Position numbers and translations under genes: made by a program. From positions 124,001 to 188,000 of the forward strand of contig JALMLS010000637.1 of the NCBI GenBank assembly GCA_038496445.1: 64,000 nt of DNA, written 5' to 3'. How positions within the stretch are numbered: the stretch's first letter is position 1; each line of letters starts with the position of its first letter. The stretch comes from Trichosphaerium sp. ATCC 40318 (Eukaryota > Discosea > Flabellinia > Trichosidae). The notes below the pieces were generated by a model. It was given only the letters and a program-made list of their open reading frames with translations, was not told where the DNA came from and searched no databases. This document shows, in pieces, positions 22,934 through 34,300 of this stretch.

Positions 22934-25900
22934 ATGTCCGGAATGAAAGTGGGTAAAGAGACACCGACAACAATAGAAGGCAAACACATACCATGGGCCA
23001 AAATTACTAATAAATTTGCTAGGCGAATTGCTCGAGCTCCGAAAATTATACAGCCATATCAACACAGGTGCAGGTCCCTGTCTCTCATCCTTTTCTAAAC
23101 ATTTGCAGTGGAGGAACTTAAAAAAAGTCTAAAAGACCAAAAGACAGCGGATAAAATCATATTGTATTCAGGTTAGCGTCTAACGAACTGTAAGCGACTA
23201 AACAATTTTATCAGCAAAGCAAGGGCTACAAAGCATTGTGACCCTGTGCTTAAGTTCACCAAAAAGCGTAGAAGCTGTGGATGAAGAAGAATACACCCCT
23301 TTACACCTAGCCGGTACATGCGAGAGGTATTGTTGAAACTAAGTCACTTATAAGCACGCAATGGACATACAAAAATAGTTGAAGACTTAATCAAATCACG
23401 TGCAAACGTTGGTGCAAAGGACGAAGTCGGTTTTACTCCTTTACATTGTGCTGGTAGCAAAGATAGTACTCCGGCTCGAACGCTCACTCTCCTTAGCATA
23501 CCATGGGCACATTGAAACAGTAAAGATGTTGATTGAAGCGCAAGCAGTGGTTGACGCAATAGATTCAGATGGAGACACAGCTTTAATTCATGCAGGTAAA
23601 GAGATTCGTTTGGATAGAGTACACAAGCGAGACTTATGCCTTCTTAGCAAGCGAAGGACACATTAAAGTCGCCGAGTTTCTAATCGAAGCAAAAGCTAAC
23701 ATTAACGTTACGTCTAGAAGCCTTTGGACGCCGTTAATACATGCAGGTATTGCCATGGCTTTGTACTTGTTCAAGATACTAAATCTCTATAGCTATCTCT
23801 GGACACGTTACAGTTGTCAAAGCATTAGTAAAAGCAGGTGCAAATATAGCATGTGCAGATAAAGTAGGAGATACAGCTTTCCTTTATGCAGGTTGCCTTT
23901 TTTATTACTACGGTCTAAGCTCAACCTTTGATAGCATCTGAAAACCACAATAAGATTGTTACTATATTGATCAAAGAAGGGGTAGATATTGAACTACGTA
24001 ATAAATACGGGATGACTGCTTTAATCCAAGCAGGTACTTTGCTAGCAATATAATTACCAACACTTATTTACTTTCTGCTTCCCAGCTTTCAATGGAAGTA
24101 ACAAAGTTGTTGCTACATTAATCAAAGAAGGTGCGAACATACAAGCCATAGATTCAGAAGGACGCACTGCTTTAATTCACGCAGGTACTGTATTATTTAC
24201 ATGTCAATATCTGCAACTCATGCTCTTAGCAACTGATGGATTCAGCAAAGTTATCTCAACACTAATAAAAGCAGGCGCCAATATTGAATTTACAAATAAG
24301 GAAGGACAAACGGCAATAACTTGTGCTGGTACATTAACATACATGTACTGCGTATATCTGATATAGAGTGTATAGCTTCCGAGGGACACAAAAGAGCAGT
24401 TTCAACACTAATAGAATTGGGTGCTAACGTAGACGCTACTGATTCAGAAGGACGCACTGCGTTGTTTCATGCAGGTACCTTTAGCTTGTGAGTTTACTTA
24501 ATTAATACTACTAACTCTGATAGCTAATGGTGGGTATGGCAAGGTTGTTGCTTCACTCATTGAATCACGTGCAAACATAGAAATCACAGATAGTAATGGT
24601 AGAACTGCTTTAATACGTGCAGGTAGTTGACACTGTAATTATTCAATATAATTCTTTTTAGCATCTGAAGGACACAGCAAGGTTGTATCAATGCTAATTG
24701 AGGCAGGTGCAAACACAGAAGTGCGAGATAAAGCAGGATGGACAGCTTTAACTTTTGCAGGTACCGTCACTATCAAGATAGCATACTCACTATCGAAGCC
24801 TATCATGGGCGAACTAAAGTAGCTACCACCTTGATAAAATCGGGTTCAAACACTAAAGCTGAAACTGACGATGGATTCACTGCTCTACATTACGCAGGTA
24901 GCAATGGTGGTGCAAATGAAACGGTATAACTTATTTTTAGTTTCACGTGGAAATACTAGAGTAGTTACATTGTTGATTGAATCAGGTGTTAACATTGAAG
25001 CCACAGATAAGCATGGAAGAACTGCTTTAATTTCTGCTGGTTGGTAATTCAAGCAAATCTAATCGGCTAATTCATATTTATTAGCATCAAATGGTCACAG
25101 CAAAGCTGTTTCGACCTTAATCAACTTAAAAGTAAACTTAGAAGCTAAATCATCAGAACAAGGATGTACCGCTTTGCATCTTGCAGGTAGCATAATTGTA
25201 TTATAAACCTATTATGACTTAACTATTAGCACGTGGCGGGCACATAAAAGTTGTTTCACAATTGATCGAGTCAGGAGCTAATATTGAAGCCACAAATAAG
25301 GATGGATGGACACCTCTATTGCACGCAGGTACCTTGGTAGTACTTGATTAAACGACCTGACATATTGCTAGCATCTAATGGATATAATAAAGTAGTTACT
25401 TCGTTAATAAAATCAGGCTCAAACATTGAAGCTGCTGACGAAAATGGAAATACAGCTCTACACATTGCAGGTACCCTTACTTATAATGTAAAAATAATAT
25501 CTAACAGTCTTAGCTAAACATGGTCATAATCGGGTTTTACTCACTTTGTTGAAAGCGACTGGATTCACTCTACAAATCACAAGCAAGCAATGGTCACTTG
25601 CATTTAATGAGATAATAGTTCATGTTGTTGATAATGATTCTTCATTTGTCAATGTATTTGAAACTATTCTCGCACATTTTCCAAATGATGAACAATGTCG
25701 TTCGATGTGGCTATCATGTAGTCGCAAAGAGAAAATGCCACACTGGAGACTCAACCTTGCCAAATGGTTGCAACACTTGGTATGCTACTTTACATCAAAT
25801 TGTTGACTAATCAAAACACAAGCCAACACGTTCATATTTTAAACTCGCGATGCAAAAGGGTATTTGTAATCTCATCTGTACCTTTGATCCAATGGTTGTA

Positions 25901-28036
25901 CAAGCTCCAGTACGCCATCAATACCAAAAAATCTGTATAGCAAACTTATCGTGTTGAAGGATTTTTGGTTGCAACAAGGCGACCTGATGGAAGGTATCTT
26001 GTTTGATTTGCCCAAGGCCATGTGGAGCAACTCAAAGGAAGACTCCCTGGAGCAGCTATGTGAAGAAGAGGGATGGTGTGCAAACTCTTTAAAGATAGTC
26101 AAACAGGAAGATGGTAACTGAAATCACTCTATGTATTTTTAACGTTCGTTATGTAGCATTCGTTTGCTTTGATTGCTCAGAAAAGGGATTACTATTATGT
26201 TGGTATTGTTCTAATCAACACGATAGATCACATGTAAGTCACTGAATAATACAGGGTTTAACTTAGTCTAGAATCTTGAACTTATCGAAAACGCTCGAAA
26301 TAAATGTGCATGTATAGATTGTAAACACAGTCTTCGTCCTACAACACCAAATAAGAAATTGGAAAATACTGAAGCAGGTACAAAAAAACCAATATTTAGC
26401 AGTTAACTGACAATACAGGATTAACTAGTAAAATGTCCTGGGATTTAAATCCACGATTACAGTATGCTCACAGCTGGGACAGATCGAAGAACAAGTAAGT
26501 TAGATTATTATCACATGATTTCTGCTAAATTGTTTTACAAAAAAAGGGGTATTGGTGTAAAAGCAACGCATTATAGAACGTTGAACCTTCTTGATCCAAA
26601 TGATACTGTAGCAAAGCGAGAATTGGCGTTTCTTCATCAACAAATGTCAAAGATGCATGGTTATGGTCAATATGATATTGTAGAAGCGCTCCTTGTTTGT
26701 AATGATGTATTGACTCAAAACTTTGGAATGTACAATACGATACTGAAACACAGACATCAGTATGTTGCTTTGCAATATTATTTACTCTTATCGCTATGCA
26801 CTTACAAGTGGTATCTAGAGAACTACCCAAGCTATTTCATAAAGATGATTGGAAGTGTGATCCTCACAAAGAAACTGTTGCAAAGAAATTTTCAGCTCTT
26901 GCTTCCAACAATTGTATTGCTACAAATGAGGAACAGGTGGCTATTACTGAGCGAACATATAATTGTATTTATTCTTTGTGTTAGTTGCCAGTAGTATTAA
27001 TGGTTCATGGAACAAGCCAAGAGGCAGCTTTTAGTATTGTGAAAGCTGGATTTGGAACAGTGAGTAAGTTGGATGGTGGATACTATGGCCAAGGAATCTA
27101 CTTTACAGTATGTGGTTTATTTAATGTCATAATTTACTAATACGCTTTCTTAGAGTAGTATCCAATATGCTTGTGGATATGATACATCTGGTAAAAGCGC
27201 TAAAACACTTGTGTTGACTCTTGTCACACCTGGAAATGCATACCCTGTACGGAAATTATTCTCGAGTATTATTTTATGTGAGTTCTATTACTTTTTATTT
27301 ACACGTGTTACAAAAGGTGACAGAAAAGCCAAGAGATGAAATTAACTTTATGGGCAAACCAATAAAGCCAGGATATCAAAGTCATTATGTGTTGGTGAAT
27401 AAAATAGGAAGAGTATTACCACATAACAGAACTGAAAAGGCAACCTATGATGAGATGGTTGTGGCACAAGGTAACCAATGTAGTCAAATTAAAATACTTA
27501 CACATGAGTATTTAGATGCTCAAGCTGTTGCTCGATATGTTGTCAAGGTAGTGAGAAAACCAAAACAACCAAAAGGTTCTGGAAAGGGTAAAAATAAACA
27601 AGCAAAAACAAACGAAACCAAAAAGGAACAAACACTTTCCGATTCAGACTCTGACGCTTTCTCTGATTCTGATGAAAACTTTATCAATAACAGGTGCAAA
27701 AATACAGAATTGCTCTTATTTACTCACTGTATAAGGCAACTATGGGGCTCAATGCAGCCAAACGAATCTGAAGAACAACCAAGTAAAAATGTTGAGATAG
27801 AAAAATACATTACTGAAGAACCAATTGTTACTGACATAGTTGAGATAACAGAAAACAAAGAGCAACCTAAACCGCTCAGTACAAGTGATGATACACTCAA
27901 ACTAGAAGCAATAAAGCAAGCAAACTTAAAGTTACAAAATAACAAAAACAAAATAGACGAACTGAAGAAAGCCATCTTACGATTAGAAAAGACCAATGCA
28001 AGTATAATGGACGAAATTACCGATCTCAACAAGTAG
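22934..28036 (+). CDS. Ankyrin array - UBR-like zinc finger - PARP catalytic protein (copy A)
   Basis: Opens MSGMKVGELLELRKLYSHIN after a first intron. About 17 ankyrin repeats follow, nearly all one per 99-nt exon, for example ASEGHIKVAEFLIEAKANIN and AFNGSNKVVATLIKEGANIQ. After the array: WSLAFNEIIVHVVDNDSSFV, GDLMEGILFDLP, then a Cys/His cluster VCFDCSEKGLLLCWYCSNQH ... CACIDCKH like a UBR box. A PARP-type catalytic domain follows: YDIVEALLVCNDVLTQNF, MVHGTSQEAAFSIVKAGFG (His), GGYYGQGIYFT (Tyr) and ILTHEYLDAQAVARYV (Glu in the NEY-like position). The H-Y-E triad of poly-ADP-ribosylating PARPs is therefore visible. The C-terminus is acidic/basic with SDSDSDAFSDSDE and a coiled coil. Tankyrase-like in logic (ANK plus PARP) but lacking a visible SAM domain. 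Copy B lies 3.4 kb downstream. Confidence 0.8.
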
Positions 28037-28822
28037 ATGTATCATCCAGATATCTCTTCAACAATAGTTTCTTGTTAAATTTACAGTATAGTCGTGGTTT
28101 ATTTCTCATAATTGTACTGACACATTAATAAATGGTTGACGTCATTTAAAAGACTAAAAAAGTAAGAAAATAATGAGAATGATAAGTTCAAGGCTCATTG
28201 CTATGAACCCTACTACTGAGCTTAATTACTGTTATAACTGTAGCTTGGTCAGATAGATACACCATCAAAGGAATTTCACAAAAAGATATTGCTACCAGGT
28301 GGTCATTACATAGCTTTGGCGCATCAAGACAGAATTTGGGTACTGAGATCAGTTCAGAATTTTTACATGATAAGTGCTCATGGTACTTTTTTACAAATAT
28401 GATAACACGATAAATCCGTTTTCTTTTGTACACCTAATACCAAAACAAAAAAAATAGACCATGGTTGAGTGTCCGACTGGTTAGTCAGTTGGTTTGACCT
28501 CCCTTGGGTCGTTGGTAGTCATTTCGAATGTCTTTAAACATTGTAGTCTCCGGTAAAAACTTCGCCGCCTGGACCAGGTTGGGACCCTGGTTCGTCTCCT
28601 ACAAACCCCTGGAACTCAGTTGAGCTTCCTAAAAAATAATACATATAAATAATACGATAAAAGCACAGGGCGGAAGGTCACTCCTTCACTGTTACGGTCC
28701 ATCTGGTACGGTCTGTAAGGACTCAATGCCAAATAGTTAACCTAACAAACTACTAATGTCCATCTCTTAAAACCCTAACCCTACATAGACTGTGGACTCT
28801 TAAAAATAATAGCGCTATTTAT
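28037..28822. other. Spacer after PARP copy A
   Basis: Start of the 3.4-kb spacer between the tandem PARP genes. No supported gene. Contains a short AACCCTAACCCTA tract near 28771, too short to be a telomere remnant. Confidence 0.4.
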
Positions 28823-29706
28823 TTACAGGTTGTATTTTGAGTCTGCATCCTCAAGTAGTTGGTTACCAGTTATCTCAAAGTATTTGGTTTTGCAACTCCA
28901 AATGAAAAGCCAGTGAGCTGTTGTAGGTTGTTTAAAATAGTCTTCATTGCAGCCATTGTTGCCAAGTAAAGTCAATAATATCATATCCAGGAAATGCTTT
29001 AACAAACACACAGTGAACAAAGTAATAGTGAGTGCAATGTACACTACAAAACTTACAAAACTTGAGTTTGCACTGTGTCCCTGTTAGCAATTTAGACAAC
29101 CGCCTTCTTGCAGTCTTTTTACGGGTTTGGGCAAGGCCTCTCAAAAATGTAAGAGTAACTGATGGAATTCCAAAAAGACAGTTAAATGACTTGTATTCAC
29201 TCATACAAACCTCTTGGTGTATTTCAGTGTCTCCATTTTCAATAGCATTCTTGAGCCTTCGAATAGCAATATACCTACAATGAGGGTCAGGGACTCAAAA
29301 ACACTACAAAAGGACCAGGGACTCATAAAAACACCCTTGTCTCAACAAAACTGGTCCCAAAAAAAAAATAATAATAAATAACTTACATGGTCTTGTCTGA
29401 TTCATTTGCATGCTCTTCATAAACATGTCTAACCATTTGTCCGAATGTAGAGAATCCTGTATTGCAGATGAAGCATGATGGGTACAATCTAGTATATCCA
29501 GGTACATCAGAGAGAGATATGAGAGCAGGAGGAAGGTCATATTCTGATTTGCAAAATTCAGGAAATTCAGCCAACTTGGCCAAGAGCGCATCACCCTCAA
29601 GACCTGAATCATTCTCCTTGATGTTGCTAATGTAAGTGCAGGCAACATTGGCGCAGCTACCAAGGCAATTGTTCTTTAGCTTCAACACACCTACAGTGTG
29701 GGTCAA
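28823..29706 (-). CDS. Hypothetical protein with Cys/His finger-like motif, possibly mobile-element derived
   Basis: Minus-strand exon chain beginning MTHTVGVLKLKNNCLGSCAN. A C2H2-type spacing is visible: CFICNTGFSTFGQMVRHVYE with a second His (EEHANES). After an intron of about 110 nt (29274-29382) it continues AIRRLKNAIENGDTEIHQE, then GLAQTRKKTARRRLSKLLTG (very basic), FPGYDIIDFTWQQWLQ and finally HWLFIWSCKTKYFEITGNQL near 28.85 kb. Precise splicing of the last exons is unsettled. The last exon has a degraded second copy at 30.15-30.27 kb, so at least part of the gene has been duplicated. No family recognised. Confidence 0.4.
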
Positions 29707-29838
29707 TATAGTACGCTTGAGTTGTGGAGATGGACTTGTTTCCCAAAAAGTAGACCTAACTCTAGACCGAGTCCGTGATAAGTCCGTTTATAACTGTGAG
29801 CCAATATTATACTTACGACCCTCGGACTGTGGTCTCTG

Positions 29839-30062
29839 TGTAATTACTCTAAAACGTGAGATCAAATAAGCGAAAATAGCGTTTTTTAATACCTCGCACC
29901 AGCGCTGTTCTGTGTAATAGCGTAATTTCGTCAATAACCTCACCTAAAGCGTAATCACTCTAAAACACGTGATTGATTATGTAAAAATAAGCGCTTTAGT
30001 ACCTTGAACTAGCGCTATTATGTATAAGAGCGTAATGTGCCATATCACACCTAAAGTGTTTA
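29839..30062. repeat. Imperfect tandem repeat, two ~110-bp units
   Basis: Two neighbouring units share GTAATYACTCTAAAAC at the start, TAGCGC/AGCGCT-rich middles, AGAGCGTAAT/AATAGCGTAATT and end CACCTAAAGYGT. Unit 1 starts near 29839 and unit 2 near 29951. Function unknown. Confidence 0.6.
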
Positions 30063-30145
30063 AATTTTACTCTGGGCACTAGCGCTCAGCAAACAACATA
30101 ATTTTATTGTGTGTCCTTCTTGATTGATATTTTTTTTTGAGGTCT

Positions 30146-30272
30146 GACAAGGTTGTATTTTGAGTCTTTGGGTCCTTCAAGTAGTTGGTGTCCTAGTCAT
30201 ATATATACACGTGGAAGATTGGTTTGGTGCAACTCCAAATGTCAACCCTTAGTGAGCACCAATGTAGGCTCG
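30146..30272. repeat. Degraded second copy of 28826-28935
   Basis: Shares GTTGTATTTTGAGTCT, CCTCAAGTAGTTGGT and GCAACTCCAAATG in the same order with the 3' end of the minus-strand gene at 28.8 kb. The copy here has stops in the corresponding frame. Confidence 0.6.
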
Positions 30273-30399
30273 CTTAAGAATGGGTCAGTCCCAACGCGTA
30301 GACAAATAAAAGTAAAGTAAAGTAACAAAAAAAAATTGTGACCTGAACATACCTGTAGCCCTACCTCTGGTGATCTGATGGTACTCATTTTGTTTCAAA

Positions 30400-31260
30400 T
30401 TGGTTTGTACCACAGCATAGCCTTGCCACGGAGTACCTGACGGGCAAACTGCTTTTTTAATTGGTTCACTTTGTACTGAGTAGTTTATAAAACACTCCAA
30501 ATACCTCCATAACCTCTACAAACCATCTCCATACGCGTTTTTGCGTATATATGGGCTTATAAAATACATACAACGGTATTTAGAAGTGCAACGACGAATT
30601 CCATTCCGAACCAACCCTTGAAATAAAAAAACGCCTTGAACACGTGCTATATGTTATGTATACACTAACACGGTTATTTATACGCGTATGGCGTTAGTTA
30701 CTCACAGGATATCCGCGAAAATAGATGCAACCTCATGACAACGCTAAACTCAGTCCAACAAGACAGTCAATTGTTTATTGGGGTACTACACGCTTCTTAG
30801 TATGTATCAAAGGCGATTAAACGAACAAAGTAGATGATTTAGGTGAACTTGATTTAACGTGCGTGAAAACTTGCTATAGAGCTAGCTACGCATATTAACA
30901 AGTACGGAAACGATAAAAACGAAAGTTAAACTCTATAAGCGATACATGGGAAAAAAAAAGCGTGGTCACGTTTTTCGACACGAAACGTCATTGAGTAGGG
31001 GTAAAAAAGCTGAGGACTTTATTTTCGACACTTACACTATGATGCTGTTGTTTTCGCAGCGTAACCAGTGCTTATGGAAGAAAACACCTGAAACGTCACC
31101 TACCATCCCAAAATGATAACACTACCGTTGAACGCACCTACTTTTGTACGAGTGCTTTTACTTCCATTCGTGACGCGTAGAAATGTTAGTTTATGTCACA
31201 CAGCACCGTTAGATACCCATTAAAAGTTTTTGAGCGTCTAAAATATGTATCAATATGTAT
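30400..31260. repeat. Dispersed repeat, copy 1
   Basis: Shares long blocks with 45.78-46.29 kb in the same orientation, such as CAGCATAGCCTTGCCACGGA near 30415, CTGAGTAGTTT..AAAACACT near 30476, and GAAACGTCACCTACC..CCAAAATGATA near 31093. Non-coding as far as I can tell; the family and ends are not defined. It occupies most of the spacer before PARP copy B. Confidence 0.6.
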
Positions 31261-31396
31261 ACTCGCTCCTGGACAACTAGTACATTGTTGCTACAGACTG
31301 TATGTGGAACGCGTTATTGTGAAACGGAAAATCCTTTCGCGAAACTAATTTGAACGTTTGTGAGCTGGCAACATATTTAAGCCACTTGCATACACA

Positions 31397-34300
31397 ATGG
31401 ATCAAGCTTGTAGTGACAAAACGAAACAATTAGCAGGTACGCGATAATAACGCTATCACGTGATAATTATTATTTACGCACTAGCTGAATTGCCTCAACT
31501 TCAAAAACTGTATAGTCACATTACAACAGGTACGATACGCTTATTACGCTTCTTTCTTTGTTAAAAAATCCTGTTTGAAGTAAATGAACTCAAGAAAAGC
31601 CTTCAGAAACGAGAAGAGATTGCCAACAATATTATATTGTATTCTGGTATGAACTTCACAGCGAGTGTTAAATATTAATCCCTAGCTAAGCAAAACGTGG
31701 GCTATGTAATATTTTGACGCTATGTATACGTGCTGGAGTGACTATCGAAGCAGCAGATGAAAATGAATTGTACCTGGATGGACACCTTTACTTCATGCTG
31801 GTAAATAACTTTGTATTATTACAATAAGTACTAATGTTGTCAAGCGCGTCATGGACATGACAAAGCAGTTGCTTTATTGCTCGAATCAGGTGCAAACATC
31901 GAAGTTGTACCTACTGACGACGAAGGATGTACAGCTATAGTTCACGCAGCAAGATATGGTCACAGTAAAGTGGTTGCAATATTGATAAAATGTCGAGCAA
32001 ATATTGAAGCCGCTGGTGATGATAGATGGACGGCTTTACATTATGCAGGTAACCAAGTTGATGTATATATGCCTATAATGTATCTTAGCAACTAATGGTC
32101 ACAACAAAATCGTGGAAATACTAATCAAAGCCAGTGCAAACATTGAAGCTGTCTCTTCAGATGGATGTACTCCTTTACTTTCAGCAGGTAGTTATACACC
32201 TTAACGTAATACTCACCCCTAGCAGTTTCAGAAGAACACAACACAATAGTTACAACGTTACTCAAAGCAGGTGCAGATCCTAAAGTTTTGGATAATGATG
32301 GTTGGAATGCTTTATTTCATGCAGGTAAGTTTGATTTAGATATCTCGATAATTTAACTTTGTTTTAGCTTATACCGGAGATAACAAAATTATCGCAACTC
32401 TTATCGAATCAGGTGTAAAAGTTGAAGTAGCAGATAAAAAAGGGACTACAGCGTTATTTCAAGCAGGTATTGTAATATCTTGATGCTTTTGTTTATGGTG
32501 ATTAGCCAAATATGGAAATAGGCGAGCAGTCACTACATTAATCGAAGCAGGTGCAATTGTTGATGTGACAGATAATAACGGACTTACTCCACTGATTGTT
32601 GCAGGTAATTATGATCATAAGTATGACTGTAACCCTTTTTAGTACTTGATGGCAACAGCAAAGTTGTTGCGACGTTGATAAAATCAGGAGCTAGCCTTGA
32701 AGTTGTAGATAAAGATGGATGCACTCCTTTAATTCTTGCGGGTAGCGGGAACCTCAAAGTATAAACATGACTCTATTGTAGCTTCTCATGGACACGGTAA
32801 AGTAGTTGGTGTGTTAGTTGAAGCAGGTGCTAACATTGAAGTTGTTGATAACAATAATGCAACTACTTTAATTCTTGCAGGTATTTTGACTTTACAAGTA
32901 ATACAAATGAACTCACGACTTCTAGCTGCTAAAGGGAATAACAAAGTGGTATCGATATTACTTAAAGCACGTGTAAATATTGAGGCTGTTGATAACAGTG
33001 GATGGACAGCCATTATGCACGCAGGTATTGGCTAGTATTGCAATCAAACGTAACTGTTACTGATGTAACGTAGCTTATGATGGACACAACCACGTCGTAT
33101 CTATGTTAATTGAATCAAGTGCTAACATTGAAGCTGCGAACGCTGATGGGCTAACAGCATTACATGTTGCAGGTAGCTTGTTGTGACTTAACAAAGACGC
33201 TAACATGTTTTATAGCTTCTAAAGGACACAGCATAGTAGTTTCAACTTTATTGCAATCAGGCGCCGATATTGAAGCTGTTGATAAGAGGAGACGCACACC
33301 GTTAGTTGTAGCAGCCTCAAATGGTAACAAGAAAGTGGTATCATTGTTAATTAGATCACGTGCCAATATTGAGGCCAAAACAAGCGATGGATGTACTCCT
33401 ATACAATGCGCAGGTAGTGCAGAGTTGATTATGTTATTTTCTAACTCATGATAGCTTATGATGGTCACTATAACGTTGTTACAGTGTTATTAGAATCGGG
33501 TACAAACGTAGAAGCAACTAATGACAAAGGATGGACGGCTTTAATGCTAGCAGGTAAGGGTTTTTTTTCTTCTTTCTGTAAAATGAATAAATTACATTAT
33601 TAGCTTGTCGAGGACATCATAAAGTTATTACTAAGCTTATTAAATCATGTGCAAACATTGAAGCTGCTGACGAAAATGGAAATACAGCTATACACATTGC
33701 GGGTACACTTCAGTTATAATGTACAATAATATCTAACAGTTCTTAGCTAAACATGGTCATAATCGGGTTTTACTCACTTTGTTGAAAGCGACTGGATGCA
33801 CTCTACAAATCACAAGCAAACAATGGTCACTTGCATTTAATGAGATAATAGTTCATGTTGTTGATAATGATTCTTCATTTGTCAATGTATTTGAAACTAT
33901 TCTCGCACGTTTTCCAAATGATGAACAATGTCGTTCGATGTGGCTATCATGTGGTCATAAAGAGGAAACCCCAAACTGGAGACTCAACCTTGCCAAATGG
34001 TTGCAACACTTGGTATGCTATCTACTTTACATCAAAGTGTTGACTAATCAAAACACAAGCCAACACGTTCATATTTTAAACTTGCGATGCAAAAGGGTAT
34101 TTGTAATCTCATCTGTACCTTTGACCCAATGGTTGTACAAGCGCCAGTATGTCACAAACAGTATAACAAGACATAACGTTTTCAAAGGACTTTTGGCAAC
34201 ACCAAGGAGACCTGATGGAAGGCATTCTGTGTGACTTGCCTGAGGATATGTGGACACATAACAAAGAATTAAGCTCTGCTGAAGATATATGCGCAGAAGA

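Noticed and set aside
26525-26830. Conserved minus-strand frame repeated at 34764-35069
   Set aside because: Antisense shadow of the PARP domain exon, conserved only because the two genes are duplicates.
28460-28530. GGTTAGTC-containing stretch as a possible tRNA
   Set aside because: No complete cloverleaf, no clear B-box and no acceptor pairing.
28764-28785. AACCCTAACCCTA tract as a possible interstitial telomere
   Set aside because: Only two imperfect units; chance occurrence is likely.
23214-33700. Regular ~145-bp periodicity as a CRISPR-like or satellite array
   Set aside because: The periodicity is fully explained by 99-nt ankyrin exons plus ~45-nt introns.
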